64,000 bases of DNA from Margaritispora aquatica. Taxonomy: Eukaryota > Ascomycota > Leotiomycetes > Helotiales > Discinellaceae. Shown here one piece after another: positions 13,301-24,042 of the stretch. The stretch's first letter is position 1; each line of letters starts with the position of its first letter. A program made the position numbers and the translations under genes. The notes under the pieces were generated by a model that was given only the letters and a program-made list of their open reading frames with translations, had not been told where the DNA came from and made no database searches. The stretch lies in the NCBI GenBank assembly GCA_007644065.1, contig VJWN01000001.1, positions 3,238,340-3,302,339 on the forward strand. The letters run 5' to 3'.

Positions 13301-14490
13301 CAATATTCGGGTGGATTGTGATCAATTATCAAGATGCTGGACTACAATTCTTCCGTCCTGATGGAAGATTCTATCGCGAGATCCGAGTTGGAGGAGTCAA
13401 TAATGCCGTAATTGGCTCCAAGTGGCTTCCCTTCGATCCCCCATCAGATATGCAGACAGGAGATCCACAATTGGATGAGCTCATCAACAAAATAATGGAC
13501 CGAAATGACCAAGGGAAGTTCTTGAAATCATTCTTTCATATGATCAATGGAGCTATTCAGACGATGCCATTTACTCCAACTGAGTATGCGGGCTACACCA
13601 ATGCGCTTGTAGGAAAGCCTTTAGCTCTGGTCAATGTTGGATTCTCACTGGAGCTGGCTATTCCAGCACTTACCGCTCAAAATACCCTCGGAAATCTACC
13701 TACTAATGAGCAGGAAGAACTTAGCTCGTATCAATTCCCAGTCAAAATCGGAGATGCTGATCGTCCATTTGATGGTGTTGTTGGCTATTTCGATACAGAC
13801 AATATGGCAACAGGAAAGACAAACTGGGGCAAGGTGCATACATACTTCGCTGATCCTACGAATCCAGCTTTTGAAAGTATTACGCCTGGAAATTTCATGC
13901 GTCTCTCACCACACTACGTCGACCCTGTGACACTTAAAGCAACAAGCTCAAATACCACATTCACAACATACAGACAAGCTCAAGTTGCCCAGTACAAGAT
14001 TACAACGATGGTGGTTGATCCATATACACCAATTCACGCTTACAGTCCAATCCTTCCCATCACAACTTTGAGATTGCCACCTTGGACGATCCAGCAAGCT
14101 ATGACCCGAATGACTGCTTTCTTCCGACTCGGTCCATCGCTGGTATCGCTTGATGTGCCCCCAACCTACGACCCAGATCGGAAATTGACCCCCGAGTCCT
14201 GGTCAACACCACTTCCCGATGGCGCTGGGACGAATTCGCCTTCGATGCCTGCAATCACACTTCCAGTCTCAGGAAAGAAGGGGCTTTGGCGCTGGCTGCA
14301 ACCATATGATGTGCCAGGCAATACCGTTGCTGATCCTCATGATACGAGATATAATGAGATGGATGTTTCTCAACAGGATACAATAATTCGGAAAGACGTA
14401 CCGCCTTACACATTTGTGGAAGGATATCTGCAGCTTGCGAGGCCACTGTTGTCTGGAGATATTACTCCTGCTGGTACCTCGAATCCATAG
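10318..14490 (+). CDS. Uncharacterised giant protein (1371 aa) with coiled coil, second cluster member
   Basis: I do not recognise a named family. Exons 10318-12924 and 12982-14490 join in phase (LITK to FNIIDKF), with branch GCTAAC in the intron. The protein is acidic to neutral with no signal peptide and no membrane segment. Features: MGVYLHWSLPRCYR at about 92-105; a long heptad-like helical region at about 489-565 rich in Glu, Lys, Arg and Leu; then a segment EPTVCIAGVNSGWP at about 580; and a C-terminal half with many short aromatic/Pro strands. The HWxLP motif and the segment after the coiled coil remind me of large uncharacterised bacterial proteins; this is memory, not a search. It shares its promoter region with the DUF6603-like gene and converges on the four-span gene (216 bases between stops). 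Probably one working unit with the neighbouring giant genes. Confidence 0.8.
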
Positions 14491-14705
14491 TTTGCTCTAG
14501 GTGAATGAAATTAATCGCACTCTCACTTCCAGGACAGAGACATTGGCCTGCATAATATGTTGTTGAGGTCAAGTTTCCATTTCAGAATTATTTCTATGCA
14601 AGTGATCACACCTCGCTGATGCTTATCTTTCAAACCAATCAATGTTGCAAACAATACCAGCAGTCCACCTCTACTCCAAGTCTAACCTACTAATCGACAA
14701 CCGCC

Positions 14706-15563
14706 TCATACACGAAATTGACCGAGCCATGTGCCCGAAATCAGACCAGCAGTTAGAGCACTGAAAAGCCACCCCAGGGACATATATATCGTCAAAACAT
14801 TGCCCTGTACCCACGGGGCATGGTGGAGATCGCCAGTTTGACTATCCTGAACTGAGCCCAGGGACAAAGTTGCCCAGGCTCCGTTGTCTGGTTGACTCTG
14901 CACCAAGCCAATAATTCCATAAAACTGCGATAAGAAAGCACACATTGCTGTCACTGCAAGAAAAGCGAGTAAGATGTATGTCGAGATCATGACAGCTAAT
15001 GGTTGGCCAGAAACTGGTTGAGTTACTGGGTTCTCAACCACTGGTTCGGTATCTGGGCTTGTGCTTTTGGAACGAACCGTTGTTGAAGTGGTAGTCGTGA
15101 TCGCAGTTGCATTGGGACCTTTGATGATGAAAAAGTACGACAATACTAGTAGGATCGCGAATCCAACACTGGTGAAAACCAGAGCTGCAAGAATCAAGTT
15201 GCCAGAAAGGTGAACTTGCTGGCACATCCTCCAGTCTCCAGTGACAGCAGAGTAGGCATTTGCCTCGTTTGGTGCTTGACAAGCCGTTTTCCCACGTCCT
15301 GTCACGGCATACCGAGAGCAGACCAGATCATAGGTCGTCGCTTCTGAACCGTTCTTCGAAGGATTCGCATTGCAAAGAATGAAAGGACTCCGATATATGG
15401 TGAAAATCGGTGTGTTCCAGTCAAGCGGCTGCAGTTCTGGCGGAAAGTACTCCTGACGAACCCAGTCTCGAGAGACAAAAGAGGTGATGAGGAAAGCAAA
15501 TCCAAGAATGCCAAATATTAGAGGTGTGGCAGCGCCGATGATTTGAATAAGCGTTCTTGCCAT
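14706..15563 (-). CDS. Claudin/SUR7-like four-span membrane protein within the cluster
   Basis: Intronless, 285 aa. Four hydrophobic segments are visible at about 8-30, 121-147, 190-219 and 255-277. The first loop is long and has four cysteines (64, 82, 95, 114) and an N-glycosylation site (NGS at 71-73), as expected for an outside loop. A Ser/Thr-rich cytoplasmic loop (about 150-187) separates helices 2 and 3. The topology matches fungal claudin-like proteins (SUR7/PalI type) that sit in the plasma membrane, but no diagnostic signature for a named member was found. It lies between two giant-protein genes and is divergent from the 1223-aa gene (584 bases between starts), so it may be the membrane partner of the cluster. 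That role is inferred from position only. Confidence 0.8.
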   Translation of the reverse strand: MARTLIQIIGAATPLIFGILGFAFLITSFVSRDWVRQEYFPPELQPLDWNTPIFTIYRSPFILCNANPSKNGSEATTYDLVCSRYAVTGRGKTACQAPNEANAYSAVTGDWRMCQQVHLSGNLILAALVFTSVGFAILLVLSYFFIIKGPNATAITTTTSTTVRSKSTSPDTEPVVENPVTQPVSGQPLAVMISTYILLAFLAVTAMCAFLSQFYGIIGLVQSQPDNGAWATLSLGSVQDSQTGDLHHAPWVQGNVLTIYMSLGWLFSALTAGLISGTWLGQFRV

Positions 15564-15677
15564 TTTCGACGTTGATTGTGATAGTTCTATCTGCGTTGGA
15601 GCCGTTTCTCACAATGACAAAATATGGGTTGAATTTCGCCAACATGGTCGAGGAATTTGAGAACGGCACATTTCTGT

Positions 15678-15687
15678 GTGGCTGCAG
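15678..15687 (+). promoter_or_regulatory. GTGGCTGCAG motif, copy 2
   Basis: Exact 10-mer, 115 bases upstream of the four-span start codon. See the copies at 9909 and 15824. Confidence 0.35.
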
Positions 15688-15823
15688 GGCTGACAAAGGA
15701 GCAAGACATGGCCAAGAATTTGGTTGTTTGGCTTTACGACTGGGTATTCTCCGTTCTCCAATGGAGAGTCACAGATAAATTGCAGGTTACACCAGCTGAG
15801 GAGTGATGCTCAGCTGCCATTTA

Positions 15824-15833
15824 GTGGCTGCAG
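15824..15833 (+). promoter_or_regulatory. GTGGCTGCAG motif, copy 3
   Basis: Exact 10-mer, about 315 bases upstream of the 1223-aa protein start. A CAGCTG palindrome precedes it at 15811-15816. Confidence 0.35.
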
Positions 15834-16147
15834 GAGAGATGCATGTGTTCCCTCCATCCCAAGCCGGGAAGCAGGCAGCAAAAACAAGCGGTGCTTCAGC
15901 AAAATACGGTAAACTGAACCTGATTATCGAAACTTTTAATGCTTGATTTACAGTAAATGGGTCAGTGGATCTTGAGCTCACAGCTTGCTTCTCGATTGTG
16001 CCTGAACATGCGGTCTCTAGATTACTATCGACTGGACGCAAAAGTGTACGTATCAAAGCATGATCGTTCAGAAAAAGACTCTAATGTATCTCCAGGTCGA
16101 GTATATAACATTCAATTTCGTGTCCTCGATGGGCAATAGCAGTCATC

Positions 16148-19100
16148 ATGGTCATTCAGACTCGAGCCAACCCCAAAGGACCTCGGTTCTTGACCCAGAG
16201 GAATCTAGAATTGAATATTCAAGCGCAAAGCGGTGATGAAAATGAAGATCGTCCAGTTATCACTCCAGGGTTCATGCAATTGTTCTCCTACTACAAGCCC
16301 GGATTAGCAGCTGGAAATTATGCCATCACCGCGGAGCAGTTCATCTCATCAAAGCAGGGAACTTCGACTCAAAATCTCAGAGTTTGCAACTGGAAAGATG
16401 TGGCAGTATTGCCAGATAACCAGCCCTCTGAGCCTCAAATATTTGAAGTCATGGCCCCTCAGTTTCTTCTGGACCCAAAACTCGTAAACAGCTTCTATCC
16501 TCCTGAAGGTCATCAAGATGAAGGGCGAATATTGCCTCACATCGTGCTCAGTGACCCTCATTTTCCCTGGGAGAGAGACGCTGACCAAGCGTTTAACGGT
16601 GGCGTTGGTGATCCAACATCTCAACTACGCGATCCTGATCGCAATGCGGCCGGAGAAACACTTGACAAGAATGGCAATGTCACGACAGTTCCTGCAGACA
16701 TGGCTTATAGGTCTATCATACCATGGATTCGCCTTCTTGTTTTCGATGTCGAGGAATTGAAGTTAGATTCGGCGCAACAAGCACACGATCTGGGTGTACC
16801 TGATTTCGCTGTACTCTCAAATGCGAAGGCTGACATCAAGCGACAGCCTGCCAATGGAGCTTTTCCGATGTTAGCCAAAGACTACTTCGGCATCAAGAAA
16901 GAAAATCGAATAGATTTTGAAACAGCATTCACTTCTGACCCTGCAGGCTTCGAGGAAATCAGCACAGGTCGTCGTTCAAAGGAGGCGACGCAAGTGATTT
17001 ACCCAACGAAAGATACTTTTCACACGCTTTGCAAAGATGTGGAGTCCAACAAATATTTAGCTCATGTGAGGAATATCAACACCATCGGATTTCCTAATGC
17101 AGGAGTTGAAGACAATGGTCTGTACAGTATCGTTATTTCGGCGCGTGCTGGCTCCTTCAATATCACGAGACCAAAAACCCAGGTGGTGCATCTTGTTTCG
17201 ATTGAAAATGTGCATTCAACTCTGCAGTCTAGGTTTCAGAATTGGAACACAGGGACACCTGCTGGAGCGGAGAGGATTGGACTAATCTCATTGTTCTCCT
17301 GGACTTACACAGCACTTCCGCCCAATCCAATCAATTTCGTAGATACCGTGATGAGAATAATCGGCAGTAACCAGGACTTTGACGGCTCGACTCAAGATCT
17401 CCCCTTGAAGGAGAATAAGGGACGAATGGAAATGCTACGAGCTCCGCAAGAATTGATCCAAGGCCTCGCTAATAAACCAGACATGCGCTCAAAACTTTTA
17501 GCCACTCGATTAAATCTTGGGTACAGCATCGCTCGGTGGCGATGCGAGACAGGGGAAGTGACAGCAGCATTTAACAGAGGCCCGCTCGCTCCAATCCAGG
17601 TCCCTGGAGTGCCGTCTAAAGACTGGCCGGCAGGTTCCCAGACAGGGAGAAACTTTCAAATTCTGGATAAAACGACAGGACTAATGGACCTCTCCTATTC
17701 TTCTGCCTGGAATCTTGGGAAGACTCTGGCAATCTCGGACACCTCGTTCAGTGCAGCATTAATTCGTTTCCGTAGTCAGATTCATAATGCCAGTTCATCA
17801 ATAGCGCGTGCAAACGTTAATGGGCTTCTCTCACGAGCAGCAACACTCAAATTGCTCATCAATGGAGTGAAAAGTATACAATCTCGACTTAGCGATAAAG
17901 TTGAAGCACCGAAACGAATAATCGTCCCGACAGGTCAAGCTGTGGCAACAAACCTGACTGATCCTGGTATTGCGAGTGCAATGTCAGCTGCTGTTCTCGA
18001 TCAAGTTACTTTGGCATCGCAAGCGGGAGATGAAGTTTTCAATGAATTTAATACCACTGGCGAGAACAATACAGACTGGGCGATCATCCTGCGCTGGATC
18101 ACTGATAAGCTCTATCTTGGTGACATTCCCGCACATATTCTCTTCCCTGATCCAATCTACATCCCCGAAGAGACCCTTCGCTTCTTCTACATTGATGACG
18201 TTTGGATGGACTGCTTAATTGATGGCGCTCTGAGTGCTGGAAACCATCTTGAGAGTGATGATGATCAGATAAAATCAGCAATCAAAGACCTCTACAATTT
18301 GTATCTCTCAACAAGCATTCCAAAGAAAGACGACCCTAGTGTATCAATCAAACCGCAAATACCGTGTTATGGATTCGTTCTTCGAAGCCAGATCGTTAAG
18401 GTCATGCCAGATCTGAGGATTTCTGTAGGTTAATTAACGCTTAAACTTAACTTACTGACTGATCTCAGGTGAATTGGAACTCGCAAGATGGCCGAGCTCC
18501 AGTCTGTCAATGGCTGAGACCAGATGACCATACATTGATATGTCTGCTCGATCGCCCACCAGAAGAGTTAGCACCCTACCAAGACAAACATCCAGATCAA
18601 TCTGGGATAGTCCTCTCACAACCACCGCACCAGCAGCGATTCAGCTTCGGATATGCTTACAAGCCTGTTGACGATACCTTTGAGTTCAAATTGCGACATC
18701 TGTACACGAAAAATGCACCAGATGGTGAATGGCCACCCATCACCCCTCAAATACCACCAGGAAATGCGCCAAGTTTCTTCGAAACGATTGCAGCCACCAA
18801 GATTGATACTAAGACTAGAGTTTTGAAGACCACCGAGCTAGCTGCTGCCATTAATAAGGGCATTCAGCTGCAGACTGGCCAGGATCCTAACAATCCAACA
18901 TCCGCATACATTGACTTCGTCCCCAACTCAGCTGAGCTTGCGCTTGAATTGAACGATCCTGCATATTACTTCACGATTTATCCTGATAGAGGTCAAGAAA
19001 GCTCCAATAAAATACAAAGAACTCGACAATTGTGGAATACAAAACCGCCTGGAAGCTCAACGGTGCCAGGCGGGACCTCTCCACCTGCAATAGTGCCCCC

Positions 19101-19912
19101 CACCCCAATAGGAGCACCTATACATCCTCCACTGGCAGATGTACCGGTTCCAATTATCCCAGTGAAGGAAGATGTCCCTGGGAAAGCAGGTAAAGTTACG
19201 CTTCGAGATCATGGTGTCATTCCCATTAGCACAATCACACTTCCGCCGACCCAAATGCCAAAGAAGTGTTTCTCAATGGATGTATTTGTGAATTACCGAG
19301 GACTAAGGCCTCGTCCAGATGGTGTCTACGATCCAGGTGACTATGTACCTACTCAAAGCAAATATCTTATCGGTCCGTGTTCATATACTTAGCAACATGT
19401 ATCTCCGCTGACAAACTCTAGACTTGATATTCTCCATTAGAAAGGGAAATAACAGAACAGATCCTCGTAACGACCAAATGCTGCGCGAGATCGTCATTCA
19501 TGTCCCAAACACCCCAGATCCAGCTGAAGTCACTAAGACAGACTCTCTCATTACCAAGGAGTGGACAGGTCGCGCCCGACTACTTGCAAACCAAAGATTC
19601 GTCACTTTTGTCAGCAGAACAGACAAGTATCTTGAGATCCGCCTCATCCCACGAAGTGCGGATATCAACCCCGTGATCAAAATGAACGACAACAAGACGT
19701 TGGAGGTTAGCTTCACGCTCACGGAAGTGGATGTACCGAAGACGGTAGTCAAAAAGTTCTTTAACATCAAAGGTAGTCGGCAGAATGTTGAGTTTGGGTT
19801 CGCGAGGATTGATATGTGGGAGAGGTATCAACTGGATAAAGAGGGGCTGCAGGTCATTGCTGTGGCGGACACGAAGAAGTATTTTGTCATCAAGAAGGAT
19901 GTAGATTATTGA
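16148..19912 (+). CDS. Uncharacterised giant protein (1223 aa), third giant member of the cluster
   Basis: I do not recognise a named family. Exons 16148-18424, 18469-19372 and 19422-19912 join in phase. There is no signal peptide and no membrane helix. Landmarks: YYKPGLAAGNYAI at about 48-60, FYPPEGHQDEGRILPHIVL followed by DPHFPWER at about 116-143, PWIRLLVFD at about 191, and a Pro-rich linker at about 958-992 before the C-terminal region. The motif order (YYxPxLxxGxY, then LPHIVL..xPWER, then PWxxLLxFD) resembles, from memory, large uncharacterised bacterial proteins; I could not check this. Gene order and shared promoter words tie it to the 1371-aa and DUF6603-like genes. The frame is intact over 3.7 kb, so it is under selection. 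Enzymatic residues were not recognised, and a structural role is as likely. Confidence 0.8.
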
Positions 19913-20508
19913 TATTCGAAAGTTCTGAAGTATTGCAAGAATCGAGTCCTTCTGACTGCATGCTATGTGTTTCTCACTCGCAATATTAAATTCAACATCA
20001 CCAATCTACAAAGCAAAATTGCCAAGCCTATAATTTGGATTACCGAAACACCTGGTAAAAATTAAAAGCACATTCCGCCCTAAATTCAGCCCTACTTTCA
20101 CTCATGTGATATAGTTTCACAGGACTCTGAGCTGAGGTCATCGATTGGCTGGTAATCAGACACTGCAGCCTGCTGAATTTGTGGCTCTAGGTGCAAAGCA
20201 GCTCAGTGGAGGATTTCGAAAGCGAAAGATGCCTGATCATCAGATGGGGTACATCCCGTATGCGCCGAGTAAAGCCTCAAAAGCCACCTTCATGCTGATG
20301 AGCAGGTCGATGCCGTGCTCCATTCAGCTGTCTTGGCGTGCACATTCTGAGTTAACTCCGTTCAGCCCTACTTCAAAAATCCTTGCGAAATTTGAGGCAT
20401 GGTTGAGATGGTCGTCGATACCGTCGACACTGTCGTGACTTTGTTGATGTTGATCTGCACTCACGAGAAGTATACCGACTCTGCGAATCGTCTCCTGTAC
20501 TCGTTACC
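19913..20508 (+). promoter_or_regulatory. Intergenic upstream of the carboxypeptidase
   Basis: Spacer of 596 bases with no gene. CTGCAGCC at 20163-20170 is the reverse complement of eight bases of the cluster motif GTGGCTGCAG. It might link the carboxypeptidase to cluster regulation, but an 8-mer is weak evidence. Confidence 0.4.
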
Positions 20509-22323
20509 ATGCGAATTTTACTCCTTTTGTCGTTCATTTTGCAATGTTTGGCCATAGCAGTGCCTTTCCAACGACCCCTACAGGAGCATATGGAAGACCT
20601 CGATTTCCAAGAATCAGATTGCAGTCAGGGCAGCAACAATGAGACCGTATGCGTGAAAGCAGATTTCAATCCCATCACAGATCCCAAATATGGCACATCG
20701 ACACAATACTGTGGCTATGTAACTATTTCGCCCACAACTCACGGGACCTACAAGTTGTTCTTTTGGCTCGTCATGAGTGACGCGGATGACCCTGATATAA
20801 CGAAGAATCCAGTGGTGGTTTGGATGAATGGAGGTCCGGGCTCCTCTTCTTTGTTTGGGCTCTGGGAGCAGTGGGGGCCTAGGAAGTTTGATCACAATTT
20901 TCCTGATCATGTTGTTTTCAAGGATAATCCGGACTCGGTCACGAAGAGAATGTGTAAGTCTAACGAGATTTGGTGTTTCTGATAGCGTTCATAGTTGCCC
21001 ATGAATACACGCTAATAGAGACTGTTAGCCTGGATTTTTGTAGAACAGCCAGCAGGTGTTGGTTACTCAACAAGCTCGAAACCTATCTCGGATTGTGATG
21101 GAGTGGCCGAAGGCTTTTCTGTGTTTATAGATGCTATTTTGAAGAAGACCTTCAATAGAGGAGGCACTGATATCACACTAGTATGTTTTGCATCGTTGGT
21201 TCATGCTCAAAAACTATCTCGCTTAATTTGAATCTCAATGTCACAAAATCGTACCCACGCACTGACGTCCCTATAGCTGGGTAGACCTCTCCACATTGCC
21301 GGAGAAAGTTTCGCTGGTCACTATATCCCAGCTATTGGATCGAGACTGGTTAAAGAAGGCAAGATCAAAGACTTGAATCTGAAATCGTTTTTCGTTGGAA
21401 ATCCTGTGATTGACGAAACAGCAATCTATCAAGGCGTATGGGACATGGTTTGTCCTCTTCTTAAGCCTCCTATCAAACTTGTTGACCCAAAGCCAAAAGA
21501 TCTCGCCGATCCGGATAAACTTCGACGGGACATGTGCAAGGCGCATCTGGCTGGCATCCCGGACTGCCTGGATGCTATCGAGAAATGCAGAGTTGCTGAT
21601 CTGCCGCATCGCGCGGCAGAGTGTAGTTTGGTGGGATTTGCGTGCAATTGGCTCACTGCAACTTTATGGGAAAACAATTTTCAAGTCAACCCATACTTTG
21701 CTACACGTCCGCTTTCTGATCATCTAGAGCGTAGAAAATATTTGAATGGTCCACTAGTTACTTTTCTCAACGACCCTGTACAGAAGACCCAATTTGGGGT
21801 GGGGAAGCTGCAAAGAAAATGGGAGATGGGTAGGCAATCGATGCGTGATCGTTTCGATGAAAGCGGAGATGCTTATCGCAGCAAAGCCCCTTTCATAGAA
21901 GACATATTGAACGCAGGAATCGATTTCATGCTCTTTGCTGTAAGTTTGTATCGTGTTTCCCGAAGACGAGAACTGATGATGCTGCAGGGCGACAAAGATC
22001 TGGTTTGTCCATTCACATCTGTGAAGGAAGTTGCCAGCAAGATCAGCTGGACCGAGAAAGAGACGGATCCCAATTATATGACCAGATTTCCGCTCAAGCA
22101 AGATAGATTTCGTGCCTGCCTTGCTCAGGACGAGATAATGTATGGCAAGATTAGAAACCAAGGCAGGCCTGAATATGCGAATTATGTCAAGGCAGGACAT
22201 TTCTTCTATGCGACTATGCTCGACACTGGCCATATGATAGGGGATAATCATCCAGAAAATGCAGCGCATTTCTTCAACTTGTGGGTGTTCAATAGAGACG
22301 TTCCCGGAGAATGCGTTATATGA
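20509..22323 (+). CDS. Secreted serine carboxypeptidase (peptidase family S10)
   Basis: Removes C-terminal residues from peptides at acidic pH, in the vacuole or outside the cell. Exons 20509-20953, 21029-21180, 21277-21939 and 21988-22323 give 531 aa. The N-terminus has a signal peptide (hydrophobic 3-18). Family motifs are complete: WMNGGPGSSS at about 105-114, GESFAGHY with the nucleophile Ser210, GDKDLVCP with Asp424, and TGHMIGDNHP with His502. The Pro of the usual AGHMVP motif is replaced (GHMIGD), a small departure. Cysteines at 38, 48 and 68 suggest disulfides. It starts 596 bases after the giant-protein cluster on the same strand; a functional link is possible but not shown. Confidence 0.92.
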
Positions 22324-23693
22324 GCTGTTGGCAAGGTTGTATAGGACGTGAGAGATATACGATACATCAACGATACCTCGAAGGAATTAGTTGGAAGGAT
22401 GCTATCCGAAGACAATTCGTGGGTTGTGGACGACATCGCATGGAAGAATCCCTTCTTGTATTGGAAAGTTTCATGATCTATTATCAACTCAAAACCATTT
22501 CCTTTTTCTTGCTTTTGATGCCTCGGAAGACGTGGCATATTCTACACTACTGCCTATGGCATCGCATACCCCTAACCCCTCTCATCTCGTGTATTCTAAA
22601 CCGTCCCTCTGCAATTGTAGCTTCTACTTTGGTCTTCCGTTTCCAAATTTCGTCATACAGAACCTATAACAACTGCATGCATGCTTTCAATACATAGCAT
22701 TGCCGATATTTTCAGCTCAACATGTTCACTGACTCTGGTCTTCTGATTGCTCGATGGAATTAACGACGGCTGCCCCTTCATGTTGGACGAACTGAATTCT
22801 TGCCGCTTGTCGTAGTCGCATCCTGCGAACCAGCTCTCCAATATCCTCCTTAGACATTAAATTGGGAGTAGACATGATAATGGTCTTGTTTCTGGCTCTG
22901 AGGCATGGTGAAGCTTAGAATAGAGGGGTGAGGGGTGAAGAGATGACATCCTGATTTTGAGGTATGATGAAGTTCAGAATGAAGGACAAACCCCCATTTT
23001 CTTCGGACAATGAAGTTGAAAAGAAGAAGTGAGTATAAAGACACTTAGTGACGTAGTAGAGATTTCGTTCGAGTTGATGGAGCTAAGCCTTAGCACGCCC
23101 TACATCGGTGGGAAGTGGGGCTACTCTACAGTGACTGGCCAGACCTCACGGAAGGAACTCTGCTTGTGTCATAGGGAGTATAACTAAAGATTTTATGGGT
23201 TGTCGTGAACGTCTGTGTTTGGTTTCGATTTATTCTCAGAGGAGGTATTGCTGTTGTCTAGAACTTTCCAGTTGACTGTCACTTGTGACGAAATACACTC
23301 ACGAAACTGATTGCCCATGTGACTTGCAAGGCATCCTCGGATCACAAGCGGTAAATGATGGAGTTCAATACTTGAATCTCTAAAACAACCCTTAGAGTCG
23401 TACTATGCTATAAGACCTCAAACGCTGATATTCGAATTCATTTTCAATGGGCTCGCTTGTTCAAACTTTATATTCAAATAAGCTAAGCGAGCTCCTGCCA
23501 TGTACGCCTACCAAGAACCCCCAGACAAACCAACAGCTAGACACCCGAGTATATGCGGAGGAACATTAGCAAGCATCGAGGTGCTTGTTTGGCAAAGTGC
23601 AAGTGCTCGGATCTTGTATGTACTTCATTCTCCAGGCCAGAGATTCCATCGCTTGCTCGATTTCTGTAGCCACCACATCGACAATGTGGGCGT

Positions 23694-23751
<58 letters not shown>

Positions 23752-24042
23752 TAGAGGAAATACAAGCAGGTTTGAAACAAGCAAAGCATATTATTTGATA
23801 GAAAACACATTGTATTTATTATATTAGAAGTTCTGACAATTAGGGTACAAATTTCTCTTCCCTCCTACCTGTGTCTCTTCCTTCATCAAGCGAGAGACAC
23901 CACCTCAGCGCAAACAATCACAGCATAAATCCTATTCCAAATTGATCAAGAAAATCAAAGCAGCAACATAGCAAGCCCACAGTGGTGCAAGGTATCTTAA
24001 AAATGAAACACACCAACTCCGATAACGCCCCCCGAATTTCCC
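22324..24042. other. Intergenic region with a triplet microsatellite
   Basis: 1.7 kb between the carboxypeptidase and a minus-strand membrane-protein gene. No convincing coding frame, tRNA or mobile element. It holds the (TGA)n microsatellite listed separately, and its right end must contain the 3' region of the membrane-protein gene. Confidence 0.6.
23694..23749 (+). repeat. (TGA)n microsatellite, about 18 units
   Basis: Uninterrupted TGA/GAT repeat of about 56 bases. It lies outside any supported gene, about 300 bases beyond the stop of the polytopic membrane-protein gene. Likely length-polymorphic between strains. Confidence 0.95.

Larger units (their letters stand above)
15564..16147. 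promoter_or_regulatory. Shared divergent promoter of the four-span and 1223-aa genes
   Basis: Second divergent promoter of the cluster. It contains GTGGCTGCAG twice (15678-15687 and 15824-15833), the same word found in the first divergent promoter. CAGCTG elements lie near the second copy. No ORF of interest; short stretches near 16030-16140 are probably 5' leader. Confidence 0.5.

Noticed and set aside
23500..23827. Open frames through the TGA repeat (poly-Asp, poly-Met, poly-Ile)
   Set aside because: Microsatellite-driven frames in all phases; no gene.
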